Shown here: positions 1-6,822 of the stretch, in pieces
Position numbering within the stretch: the stretch's first letter is position 1
Layout of the letters: every line of letters begins with the position of its first letter
From: Euryarchaeota archaeon UBA258
Lineage (GTDB): Archaea; Thermoplasmatota; Poseidoniia; Poseidoniales; Poseidoniaceae
Assembly (NCBI GenBank): GCA_002502605.1
Contig: DAPR01000042.1
Coordinates: 30,613-44,622, forward strand
Reading direction: 5' to 3'
DNA: 14,010 nucleotides
Translations under genes and position numbers: made by a program
Notes under the pieces: generated by a model
The model's database searches: none
Told to the model about the DNA's origin: nothing
The model's input: only the letters and a program-made list of their open reading frames with translations

Positions 1-648
1 TGCCCACGCGCTTTCGCACAATTCTTGCATCCCGCCTGCTCGCAGTTCACTCTTTTCAATCCATTCCTGATTGGCAATTGTCACGGGTGTTGTCGGCCCT
101 AAAGCGTCGCACACTTCAGGCCCTAAACTCAATTCATACACCCCTAAAACGCGAGACATGCTGATAATGGTATTTTTGTCAAAACCGAGCAAGGGCCTGA
201 GCGGGATCAGCGAGGAGGCCTGTTCAATGCTACCGAGGTTACCTAAGGTCTGAGAAGACACTTGACCGAGGTTCTCACCCGTCAAAAGATGCGTTGCAGA
301 AACTTCTTGTGCAGCAAAGTCAGCAAGCCGATGATACATTCGTTTCATGTGAATGAAGTACTCTGTGTGCGCCCATTTCTCGGTGAAGAGGGCCAATTGT
401 GGCGCTACCGGTACGACCGTTAACACGGGGTGCAATTGGCTGCGAGCAGCTTCTCCAATGGGCCCATTCGCCTTCAAAAAATGCCGCAGGGCGGCGATTG
501 TCTTTTCCTCAGCTTCGGGCCCAACCACGGGTTCTTGACTGCAATGAACTGGATAAACGGTCCAACCCGCCTTGAGCGCACGGGCGAGAGCCACGGGTGA
601 GTCAAGACCGCCTGAAACCAACGCCACACAGACCTTGACCTCATCCAT
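1..648 (-). CDS. thiI: ThiI-like tRNA sulfurtransferase PP-loop domain protein (partial, no THUMP domain)
   Basis: This minus-strand frame is open from the ATG at 648 to the window edge (216 codons, C-terminus missing). ThiI-family enzymes adenylate uridine-8 of tRNA with ATP and then transfer sulfur to make 4-thiouridine; some also serve thiamine thiazole synthesis. Visible evidence: the PP-loop SGGLDSPVA at residues 12-20, then TGENLGQVSSQTL, then RPLLGFDK, and a later Cys in EVCDALG followed by TPVTIA, all in the order of the ThiI adenylation domain; the Cys matches the family's conserved catalytic-region cysteine. The protein starts directly at the PP-loop, so the N-terminal ferredoxin-like and THUMP domains that normally bind tRNA are absent. 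The frame stays open about 18 codons upstream of the ATG, far too short for a THUMP domain, and the region beyond is occupied by a divergent gene. Whether a rhodanese domain follows cannot be seen. Family assignment is strong; the tRNA role is inferred. Confidence 0.85.
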   Translation of the reverse strand, partial: MDEVKVCVALVSGGLDSPVALARALKAGWTVYPVHCSQEPVVGPEAEEKTIAALRHFLKANGPIGEAARSQLHPVLTVVPVAPQLALFTEKWAHTEYFIHMKRMYHRLADFAAQEVSATHLLTGENLGQVSSQTLGNLGSIEQASSLIPLRPLLGFDKNTIISMSRVLGVYELSLGPEVCDALGPTTPVTIANQEWIEKSELRAGGMQELCESAWA

Positions 649-739
649 ACCACCCGGCAGGGCGGTCAGGTGATGAAACCACCCCTCGAATTGGTGTTCC
701 CTTCCATGACTTCATGAATGTGATGTGGCTGGCAAAGGC

Positions 740-1201
740 ATGGAACCCTACTCAAAAGAGCCTGTGACGCTCATTGAACACATTTTTCCAGGTGATACCA
801 ACGACCATGACACGCTGTTCGGTGGACGTTTGCTTTCCATCATGGACAAGGCAGGGGGCATAGCCTGTTCGAAATTCGCACACCGAGAATTCGTTACCAT
901 TTCCATTGACACGTTGAAATTCATCGCGCCTGCTCGGCAAGGCGATCTGCTTGAAGTGACTGGAAAGGTGGTCTTCACAAGCACCCACACGGCATGCACC
1001 AAAGTCACCGCAATGGCCGTGGACAAAGCCACATGGAAGAAAAAGAAAATCTGCGAGGGTTACTTTTTCTTTGTCGCCATCGATTCGATGATGCGCCCGA
1101 TTCCGATTCCACAATTGACCGTTGAGAACGATGACGAACAGAAAGATTGGGACCATGCTCAACGCATCCGTGAACAGATGCGAGCCAATACCAGCGACTG
1201 A
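740..1201 (+). CDS. hotdog-fold acyl-CoA thioesterase (YciA/ACOT type)
   Basis: Predicted cytoplasmic acyl-CoA thioester hydrolase, releasing free fatty acid and CoA. The signature is DTNDHDTLFGGRLLSIMDKA near the N-terminus, which matches the DTNxxGTLFGG...MD block of the YciA/BACH acyl-CoA thioesterases, including the Asn of the loop and the Asp of the MDKAGG helix used in catalysis. The strands SIDTLKFIAPARQGD, then the VTGKVVF and YFFFVAID segments, complete a single hotdog domain. The length of about 153 residues is normal for this family. The ATG at 740 puts the first conserved block about 16 residues in; an in-frame GTG at 725 would add five residues (MAGKG), and no Shine-Dalgarno decides between them. 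It is divergent from the ThiI-like gene, and the next gene begins about 40 bases after its stop on the same strand, so co-transcription is likely. The acyl chain-length preference cannot be read from sequence. Confidence 0.9.
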   Translation: MEPYSKEPVTLIEHIFPGDTNDHDTLFGGRLLSIMDKAGGIACSKFAHREFVTISIDTLKFIAPARQGDLLEVTGKVVFTSTHTACTKVTAMAVDKATWKKKKICEGYFFFVAIDSMMRPIPIPQLTVENDDEQKDWDHAQRIREQMRANTSD

Positions 1202-1241
1202 GCACCCCTACATTCATGTGGGCTTTCCGGGTGGCAGGGCC

Positions 1242-2264
1242 ATGCCTGTTCTCAACATTGCAATGATTGGCAGCGATGACCTTGCCAGAGAAATTGCGAA
1301 ACCCACAGACCAACGTGATGTCCACACTTATGTTCACAAGGAAAGCGGCAGTGATGGTCCACGGATTCTATCCCTGATTCGACCAGCAAAGTACCCTGAG
1401 CGATTGCGCCCCTTTCTCAACGCCCTATCGGCGGCCCGAGTCGGCGTCATCGAAGTGCAAGGCATCGACGCTACCCTCGGTGAAGCCCTCGTGGCCTTTG
1501 CAAGTTCAAGCCTCAGCAAAGGGCTTGCAGTCATCAATCCACCAGAAGGTGAATGGGTGGATGAAGACAAAGTGAAAATGCTTTTTTCACAAGCTGGTCT
1601 CGGCGCCTGGACATTCGCTAAAAACGACGGCATTGAATTGCGAAACATGCTGTATGATCTGATGGATGACTGCGCTGAGGAACTGAAGGCAAGCGCAGAA
1701 GCGCCACTGGTGATTCCTGTCGACCAGCATTTTAACGTCAAGGGAATCGGCTTGGTCGCCATTGGTTATGTTCAATCTGGAACCGTCAATGTTCACGATG
1801 AATTGATTCTGCTTCCGGCAAACGGGACTGGGAATGCGAAGTCACTCCAAGTCATGGACGATGATGTTCCTGCGGCGAAAGCAGGTGACAGAGTTGGCCT
1901 TGCCCTTCGAAATGCTAAGGAAGACCATCTTGGCAGTGGGACGCTGTTGGTTCGGCCCGCCATCGAGGACAAAAAAACCAACACGAGTGTCCCATTAGCG
2001 GTGGTTGCCCACAGCAAATCCAAAATCGAGTTGACGCGATCTCCTTTCCAAAAGCGCGTGCTGGCTGAAGGCGATGTCATCCATGCAAGCGTCGACCTGC
2101 AGTTCGTCGTTGGACGCATTGCGTCGGTCGAGGGAGACAGTGCAATTGTGGCATGGGAAAACCCTCTCTTCATTCGCCGTGAACACCCAGAGCCAACCTT
2201 GATTGCTCAACTTGATTCAAAACCAAGGATTATGGGCAGTGCAGATCTCGAATGCATTGAATGA
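1242..2264 (+). CDS. SelB/EF-Tu-like pseudo-GTPase (SelBL-type archaeal protein)
   Basis: A 340-residue protein related to translational GTPases of the EF-Tu/SelB group. Residues about 155-240 form an EF-Tu domain-2 beta-barrel (PVDQHFNVKGIGLVAIGYVQ, then HDELILLP, then GDRVGLALRN), and the C-terminal part resembles the following beta-barrel domain. The N-terminal domain has the GTPase outline (LNIAMIG strand, then RVGVIEVQG in the switch-II region), but the P-loop lysine motif is gone: MIGSDDLAREI stands where GxxxxGK(S/T) should be, and no NKxD is visible. It probably cannot hydrolyse GTP. Comparable degenerate SelB-like proteins are described in archaea with unknown function. I chose the ATG at 1242 because the domain begins there; the frame is open back to 1122, but that would overlap the thioesterase by 80 bases. 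The stop lies two bases from the end of a convergent gene. Family confident, function unknown. Confidence 0.82.
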   Translation: MPVLNIAMIGSDDLAREIAKPTDQRDVHTYVHKESGSDGPRILSLIRPAKYPERLRPFLNALSAARVGVIEVQGIDATLGEALVAFASSSLSKGLAVINPPEGEWVDEDKVKMLFSQAGLGAWTFAKNDGIELRNMLYDLMDDCAEELKASAEAPLVIPVDQHFNVKGIGLVAIGYVQSGTVNVHDELILLPANGTGNAKSLQVMDDDVPAAKAGDRVGLALRNAKEDHLGSGTLLVRPAIEDKKTNTSVPLAVVAHSKSKIELTRSPFQKRVLAEGDVIHASVDLQFVVGRIASVEGDSAIVAWENPLFIRREHPEPTLIAQLDSKPRIMGSADLECIE

Positions 2265-2266
2265 AA

Positions 2267-2437
2267 TCAAAGCACAAAGTAGTAAATTGCGAGTGCTATG
2301 AAAGGTGCGATAAGAACGGTCCAACGAACAATGACCCACCACCACCGGTTCGACCAACGTTCAGTGGCATCACCAACAGATTCCATCACCTTTTCACCCA
2401 ACTCTCCTGCCAGCACTTCAGCGATGATTTCAGCCAT
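2267..2437 (-). CDS. small tryptophan-rich single-span membrane protein (56 aa, hypothetical)
   Basis: Not a recognised family. The 56-residue product has a polar, amphipathic, acidic N-terminal helix (MAEIIAEVLAGELGEKVMES), a Trp/Arg-rich interface segment (ERWSNRWWWVIVRW) and a C-terminal hydrophobic helix at about residues 36-55 ending in YYFVL, so it looks like a tail-anchored protein facing the cytoplasm. The frame is open further upstream to 2767, but that extension is Ser/Thr/Pro/Arg-rich, lacks protein-like composition and runs into the divergent gene, so I take it as a shadow. The ATG at 2437 is supported by a TATA-like CTTATATGT on the minus strand at 2466-2474, about 33 bases upstream, consistent with a very short leader. 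It is convergent with the SelB-like gene (two bases between stops) and divergent from the large membrane protein gene. It might act with that neighbour, but this is only positional inference. Confidence 0.6.
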   Translation of the reverse strand: MAEIIAEVLAGELGEKVMESVGDATERWSNRWWWVIVRWTVLIAPFIALAIYYFVL

Positions 2438-2465
2438 GACTCTCAAATTGGAGCCCCTTCTTCTG

Positions 2466-2474
2466 ACATATAAG
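2466..2474 (-). promoter_or_regulatory. candidate TATA box for the 56-aa membrane protein gene
   Basis: CTTATATGT reads on the minus strand and is centred about 33 bases before the ATG at 2437. With archaeal TATA-to-start spacing of about 26 bases, transcription would begin roughly 7 bases upstream of the ATG. Confidence 0.45.
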
Positions 2475-2618
2475 TCAAAGCCCGGACGAAGCATGCTATC
2501 CTTGGAACTCGGCCCCAATGGGAGGTTCGGCGAAGAAAAAAGGGTACGATTTCGACCGGCCTTTGCTTGACTTTTGTCGGTGGTTTGATAACCCACAAGG
2601 CGCCCTTTGCGCGTTGGG

Positions 2619-4283
2619 ATGCGCATCATTGGACAGGAGGAGAGTCCACAAAGTGCAGAAGACTCTGAAGTCTTCAATGGACTGCACTTAGTTGGAACAC
2701 CCGGAAGGGTACACGTCGTGGTCAATGAGCGCAAGCTTTCAATCGAACAAAAATCGGGCCACAGCACCGTTATTTCTCATGATTGGGTCATGAGAATGAA
2801 CCACACAAAAAAGCCCTTTGTGCCAAACGGATATGCATTTTTAGGCCTCGTGATGTTGTGGATTGGATACCGTGGCATGGTGTTTGGCACGACTTCACAA
2901 CTCATCACCGTCGGCATTGGATTGCTCTGTATCATAGGTCGATTTGGCATCAAGAGACCAGTGCTCATCATAGAAACTCAGGCCCATGATTGCCACATGA
3001 TGACCGGTAACGATGCGGTGTTAATGCGATTGTGTGAACTTCATTCACGTTTGACAGATGGAATGTCATTGGAACAGGCGAGGCTTGGGCTGGATCAATT
3101 GCAGCGTGATGTGGATTTCCCTCGTTCGCAAGCACAGCGGCTCATCCCCGTCGAACCGGTCCACATCGAATCTCCACTTGCAATCGCAGCATTGATCTCA
3201 AACCATGGCGATGAGGAGGCGAATGCTATGATTGATGCGCCGTTGAATTTCCATGGCGATGAGGGCCCACTCGACCTCGACTTCGGCGAACCTGAAACTG
3301 AAGGGTGGATGTTCGGTGAACAAGAACCAATGCTACCAAATCTTGACTTAAATCACGGCTTGATTGAGCGAGGCAGGGCGAACGCTCGGACCCGGCGCGG
3401 AATGCATGGCGTGGATGCACACCTCGCTGAACCGAGGTACAACCATCATCCATCGCATCCTTATCCAGTTGCGCAACCTGCTGATGTAAGTCGATCCTTC
3501 GGTCAAATTGCAGAAGCAAATTCCGAACTATCACACAGGCACAGTGTGGGCACTCCAAGCCAGGCCCCATCTGAGTTCCTGCCCAGTTTTGTTGGACCAG
3601 AAGGCGCCCATGTACCTCAACAAAACCCGCCTGTGACCCAATCTACAGTTGAGTTTAATCCGTCGCTCCTTCCGTTTGAAGCAGAACTTGATGCGTTGGC
3701 GATTGAACCCCCACAATCGCTTGTCAGTACGGCAAGGGTTGACGAACCACTCGAGGCTGAACTGGTGCAAGAGCCACAACCGGCAGCCCCTGTAAGCAAA
3801 TCCAACCGCTACGTCATGCGTCCACGCGGGTCGAGTTTTTCCCACCCACGTTGGATTCGACGAAGCAGCGCCCAAGGGGGATCTTCGAGGGTGCGCTCAT
3901 TCTTTGACGGCATCAATCGAAATGCAGCCATTGCTGGGAAGTTTCTAACCGGAACCCAATCTTCGAGCAGTTCACCGACAGGAGAGACAGAAACTGGTCA
4001 TGAATTACGTGAGCGCTCTGCCAACACATTACAGGATGAAATAATCAACAGCGTATCCAACCTTTCAGAATTGAACGGAGGGTCCCTGCCACCCGAGGAA
4101 GCTGAACGGTTGCAGAGCCATATTACCCGACGCAGTTCGATTGTGGAGCAAATTTACCAAGAACGTCAAGAACAGGAAAAGGCATTAGATCTCGAGGAAC
4201 TCTCTTTTGAGGAATTGACTGAATCCGTTGAGAAACACAAAGCAACCGCTGGTGTGTCCGGTTTGCCACGCCTTGATTTGTAA
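2619..4283 (+). CDS. unrecognised membrane protein: PH-like N-terminus split by a two-helix membrane hairpin, long charged tail
   Basis: A 554-residue protein of no family I can name. Numbered from the ATG at 2619, residues about 25-60 are beta-rich (GRVHVVVNERKLSIEQ, then TVISHDWVMRM), residues about 70-86 and 93-109 are two hydrophobic helices, and then a further strand (KRPVLIIETQ) and a helix (DAVLMRLCELHSRL) follow. This order resembles a bacterial-type PH domain interrupted by a transmembrane hairpin. The remaining ~400 residues are low-complexity: an acidic stretch with two HGDE segments, a Pro/Gln/Glu-rich linker, a basic Ser/Arg-rich patch (about 405-435), and a C-terminal Glu/Gln-rich probable coiled coil ending in LPRLDL. 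No signal peptide is seen, and the tail has no predicted membrane span, so it is probably cytoplasmic. A TTG at 2607 would add four residues; I prefer the ATG. It ends directly against the stop of the convergent PfkB gene. A membrane scaffold or adaptor role is possible but unproven. Confidence 0.75.
   Translation: MRIIGQEESPQSAEDSEVFNGLHLVGTPGRVHVVVNERKLSIEQKSGHSTVISHDWVMRMNHTKKPFVPNGYAFLGLVMLWIGYRGMVFGTTSQLITVGIGLLCIIGRFGIKRPVLIIETQAHDCHMMTGNDAVLMRLCELHSRLTDGMSLEQARLGLDQLQRDVDFPRSQAQRLIPVEPVHIESPLAIAALISNHGDEEANAMIDAPLNFHGDEGPLDLDFGEPETEGWMFGEQEPMLPNLDLNHGLIERGRANARTRRGMHGVDAHLAEPRYNHHPSHPYPVAQPADVSRSFGQIAEANSELSHRHSVGTPSQAPSEFLPSFVGPEGAHVPQQNPPVTQSTVEFNPSLLPFEAELDALAIEPPQSLVSTARVDEPLEAELVQEPQPAAPVSKSNRYVMRPRGSSFSHPRWIRRSSAQGGSSRVRSFFDGINRNAAIAGKFLTGTQSSSSSPTGETETGHELRERSANTLQDEIINSVSNLSELNGGSLPPEEAERLQSHITRRSSIVEQIYQERQEQEKALDLEELSFEELTESVEKHKATAGVSGLPRLDL
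3203..3264. repeat. in-frame 14-base direct repeat (CCATGGCGATGAGG)
   Basis: CCATGGCGATGAGG occurs at 3203-3216 and again at 3251-3264, 48 bases (16 codons) apart. Both copies are in the same frame of the membrane protein and encode an HGDE segment in its acidic linker. Local duplication in a low-constraint linker is the simplest reading. Confidence 0.7.
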
Positions 4284-5204
4284 TCAACTCAAGATGCTTT
4301 CAAACCGAGCCACGCGCTCTTCGAATGCATCTGGTGTCATCGACTTGAGCGATTCAACACCGAAGGATTGGAGCGTAAAGCTCGCAGATACCGTTGCAGC
4401 GATCAAAGCATTGCGCAATTCCCCTCGATATAACGCTCCCTCGCCAGAGGCGATGTAGGCCGCCAAAGTTCCCGCAAAGGTATCACCGCACCCCGTTGGG
4501 TCTTGGACATCTGCTGTCGGGTAGGCGGGTAATGCAATGATTTCATCGCCATGGAACGCAAGAACGCCGTGTTCTCCTCGTTTGACAACGAGGGTGGAAA
4601 CTGACGTCATTGCTCGGACTGTTGCTGCTGCTCGAATCAGATTTTCATCTTCGGCGAGCATGCGCACTTCGCCATCATTGATGATGATCAAATCCACCTG
4701 TTGCATCACATCAAGCAAGGGCTCACGGGCAATATCAATCCACAGATTCATCGAGTCAAGCATCGAGAGGCGAGTGGGTTGGGTTTGCGATAACACGCTC
4801 TCTTGGAGCGCTGGGTGGAGGTTTGCACAAAACGTCACCTTTGGAGTTTTGGCATGGGTTGGCACCTTGGGTTGGAAGTGCTCGAAGACGTTCAGGTAAG
4901 TCGCATGGGTCTCGGCTTCAGCCATCGAACCTTTGTACGCACCTTCCCATCGGAATGTTTCACCCTCAGCGGTTTCAATCCCTGAGATGTCCGTACCGTT
5001 GCTTGCAAGGATGGCGCGATCCCCTTCCGTGAAATCTTTCCCCACAACGCCAACCAATCCGACGGTTCCTGCGCCGAGTCGCTTTGCGTGAAAAGAACTT
5101 GCTAAACCGCCGTAGGTTGCCGAACCGCCCAATGCGCGCTCGACTTTTCCAGCAGGTGAAGTCACAGAATCATAGGCAATGCTACCGACCAGAAGAACGT
5201 CCAT
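4284..5204 (-). CDS. PfkB-family sugar or nucleoside kinase
   Basis: A 306-residue ribokinase/PfkB-family kinase, transferring the ATP gamma-phosphate to a sugar or nucleoside hydroxyl in the cytoplasm. Visible features are the N-terminal substrate-domain strand (MDVLLVGSIAYD), the family GG motif as ALGGSATYGGLAS at 25-36, an N-x-x-E motif (INDGEVRML, Asn176 and Glu179) for Mg/phosphate binding, and the C-terminal signature DPTGCGDTFAGTLAAYIA from residue 235 with Asp241 as catalytic base and the anion-hole glycines. The length is typical. The substrate cannot be read from sequence: ribose, fructose-phosphate, nucleoside and 2-keto-3-deoxygluconate kinases share this pattern. It lies 77 bases downstream of biotin carboxylase on the same strand and may be co-transcribed; no clear ribosome binding site precedes the ATG, but two CTTCTTCGG repeats do. 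Its stop abuts the stop of the convergent membrane protein gene. Confidence 0.9.
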   Translation of the reverse strand: MDVLLVGSIAYDSVTSPAGKVERALGGSATYGGLASSFHAKRLGAGTVGLVGVVGKDFTEGDRAILASNGTDISGIETAEGETFRWEGAYKGSMAEAETHATYLNVFEHFQPKVPTHAKTPKVTFCANLHPALQESVLSQTQPTRLSMLDSMNLWIDIAREPLLDVMQQVDLIIINDGEVRMLAEDENLIRAAATVRAMTSVSTLVVKRGEHGVLAFHGDEIIALPAYPTADVQDPTGCGDTFAGTLAAYIASGEGALYRGELRNALIAATVSASFTLQSFGVESLKSMTPDAFEERVARFESILS

Positions 5205-5215
5205 GCATCAACCAT

Positions 5216-5249
5216 CCGAAGAAGATACTTCAAGATATCACCGAAGAAG
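5216..5249. repeat. CTTCTTCGG direct repeat upstream of the PfkB kinase gene
   Basis: On the minus strand CTTCTTCGG occurs twice, at 5216-5224 and 5241-5249, 25 bases apart, starting 11 bases upstream of the kinase ATG. It lies inside the 77-base gap after biotin carboxylase. Two turns of helix plus a few bases would allow a protein to bind both copies, but chance is not excluded. Confidence 0.4.
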
Positions 5250-5281
5250 GTTCGGAATTCGAATGGCCGAAACGAAACACT

Positions 5282-6622
5282 CTAGCCGAGCAATTCTTGG
5301 TGCATATCGATGTACTGGATGGTAATGTTTCGCTTCAAGAAATCTTCTTCATCCATGATTCTTCGGTGAAGCGGAATCAGATGTTCGACACCTGTAATCA
5401 TCGTTTCATCCAAGGCGGTCCTCATGCGGCGTACCGCGTCTTCACGGTCCCTGCCCCACACCAGTAATTTGGCCAATAAGGAATCAAAACAACCTGGCAT
5501 ATCGTAACCTGGGTGAGCATGGGTGTCCACTCGAACCCCGTAGCCTGAAGGGAAATGGCACTCCCACAGGCGTCCCGGACTTGGAATAAACTTCTTTGGA
5601 TCTTCTGCATTCAAACGGCACTGTATGGCATGACCGTTCCATTTGATGTCTTCTTGGGTTAATGGAAGTGACTCTCCCTGCGCCACCCGTACACCAAGTT
5701 CAACTAAGTTGTAGCCGGTGATCAGTTCGGTGACTGTGTGTTCGACTTGAACCCGTGGATTCACCTCTAAGAAGTAAAAATCTCCATTGGCATCTCGAAG
5801 GAATTCGAAGGTTGCAAGTCCCTTGTAACCAACAGATTCTGCTCCACGGCAAACAAGATCGCCAATTTCCTTTCGCTTTGCGTCATCAAGCCATGGACCC
5901 TCTTCGACCAATTTCTGATGGCGCCTTTGAATCGAGCAAAACCGCTCACCAAAGTGAATCGCCTTTTTGCCATCACCCAAGACTTGGAATTCGACGTGTT
6001 GGGCGCCTTGAATGTACTTTTCCACAAAAACGCGTTCGTCTCCAAAGGCTGATTTTGCTCTCGATTGGCATAACTTTAGGGCACTTTCGAATTGGGATGA
6101 TTCCTCAACGATCTGCATACCAATGCCTCCACCGCCGGCTGCTGCCTTGATGATCACAGGGTAGCCAATTTCGTTGGCGAGTTCAGAAGCGACAATCGCA
6201 GATGAGATTGGCTCGGATGAGCCCTTAGCAGTTGGTAAACCAGCGGCTTCCATAGCCGCTCGCGCCTCGATTTTGTCTCCAAGCAGCGTGATGACATCTG
6301 CCGAAGGTCCGATGAATGTGATGCCCTCTTCCTGAAGTCGACGCACAAAGGTCGCGTTTTCTGCAAGGAAACCATACCCAGGATGGACTGCATCGCATTC
6401 CATTTCTTTTGCAGCAGCAATCACTGATTCAATATCGAGGTAGGTGTCCAATGGATTGGCTTTGTTGTTCGCGTAGGCCACATCAGCAAGCCGGACTGGC
6501 AAAGAAAGACGGTCTTCTCGACCATGAATAATCGCTGCCTCAATGCCCATATCGCGCAACGTTCTGAGGATTCGAAGGGCGATTTCGCCGCGGTTCGCAA
6601 TCAGCACTCTCTTGAACGCCAT
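5282..6622 (-). CDS. accC: biotin carboxylase subunit of an acyl-CoA or pyruvate carboxylase
   Basis: A 446-residue ATP-grasp enzyme that carboxylates the biotin of a carrier protein using bicarbonate and ATP. The domain order is complete: N-terminal preATP-grasp (RVLIANRGEIALRILRTLRD), HPGYGFLAEN, glycine-rich loop KAAAGGGGIGM, EKYIQGAQHVEFQVLGD, the bicarbonate/biotin block CSIQRRHQKLVEE, the metal-binding FLEVNPRVQVEHTVTE, and the C-terminal domain from CRLNAEDP on. The length matches a stand-alone AccC; there is no biotinyl (MKM) domain and no carboxyltransferase in the window, so partners must be encoded elsewhere. The NPRVQVEHTVTE form is closer to pyruvate carboxylase-type subunits than to the NTR...HPVTE of bacterial acetyl-CoA carboxylase. 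One oddity is ERFCSIQRR, where the family almost always has an acidic residue (ERDCS or ERECS). The ATG at 6622 is preceded by GAGGAA lying in a short hairpin. The acceptor acyl-CoA is not determinable here. Confidence 0.93.
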   Translation of the reverse strand: MAFKRVLIANRGEIALRILRTLRDMGIEAAIIHGREDRLSLPVRLADVAYANNKANPLDTYLDIESVIAAAKEMECDAVHPGYGFLAENATFVRRLQEEGITFIGPSADVITLLGDKIEARAAMEAAGLPTAKGSSEPISSAIVASELANEIGYPVIIKAAAGGGGIGMQIVEESSQFESALKLCQSRAKSAFGDERVFVEKYIQGAQHVEFQVLGDGKKAIHFGERFCSIQRRHQKLVEEGPWLDDAKRKEIGDLVCRGAESVGYKGLATFEFLRDANGDFYFLEVNPRVQVEHTVTELITGYNLVELGVRVAQGESLPLTQEDIKWNGHAIQCRLNAEDPKKFIPSPGRLWECHFPSGYGVRVDTHAHPGYDMPGCFDSLLAKLLVWGRDREDAVRRMRTALDETMITGVEHLIPLHRRIMDEEDFLKRNITIQYIDMHQELLG

Positions 6623-6624
6623 GG

Positions 6625-6639
6625 TTCCTCGAAGAGGAA
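6625..6639 (-). promoter_or_regulatory. hairpin covering the accC ribosome binding site
   Basis: A perfect 6-base inverted repeat with a 3-base loop (TTCCTC, GAA, GAGGAA). Read on the minus strand its second arm, GAGGAA, sits two bases before the accC ATG and would serve as the Shine-Dalgarno, so folding would mask it. It could equally be a DNA operator. Confidence 0.45.
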
Positions 6640-6726
6640 TTACTCTATGATGCCAACGGTTGAACGAGACAAAAAGAGTGCTTTACAATGCCGTGGGTCA
6701 AAGCAAGAGTGCATCCTTGATTTGCA

Positions 6727-6742
6727 TTTTATTGACATAAAA
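6727..6742. promoter_or_regulatory. AT-rich inverted repeat in the accC / DUF2493 divergent intergenic region
   Basis: TTTTAT and ATAAAA are separated by TGAC, forming a perfect 6-base dyad in the middle of the 200-base divergent gap (6623-6822). The surrounding sequence is notably A/T-rich, with a second imperfect purine/pyrimidine dyad at about 6746-6770. It may contain TATA elements for either strand or a regulator site; I cannot tell which. Confidence 0.35.
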
Positions 6743-6792
6743 CGGAGGAAAAAAACATATTTTCTTCCCAAAAGATGTAAAATCAGAGCAAG

Positions 6793-6800
6793 TTTCATAT
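6793..6800 (+). promoter_or_regulatory. candidate TATA box for the DUF2493 gene
   Basis: TTTCATAT is centred about 26 bases upstream of the ATG at 6823, which predicts a leaderless transcript. No Shine-Dalgarno is present between it and the ATG, which fits. Confidence 0.4.
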
Positions 6801-6822
6801 CTCTGCACGGTGTTCGCCAAAC

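Noticed and set aside
649..724. Short minus-strand frames just upstream of the ThiI-like gene, considered as remnants of a THUMP domain
   Set aside because: They are under 25 codons with no THUMP-like pattern, and the divergent thioesterase gene leaves no room for a lost domain.
2438..2767. Upstream extension of the 56-aa gene giving a 166-residue minus-strand frame
   Set aside because: The added segment is Ser/Thr/Pro/Arg-rich with no protein-like pattern and overlaps the divergent membrane protein gene. A TATA-like box lies inside it, just before the internal ATG at 2437.
5084..5467. 127-residue plus-strand frame across the accC-pfkB junction
   Set aside because: It overlaps the ends of two solid minus-strand genes; no motif, promoter or ribosome binding site supports it.
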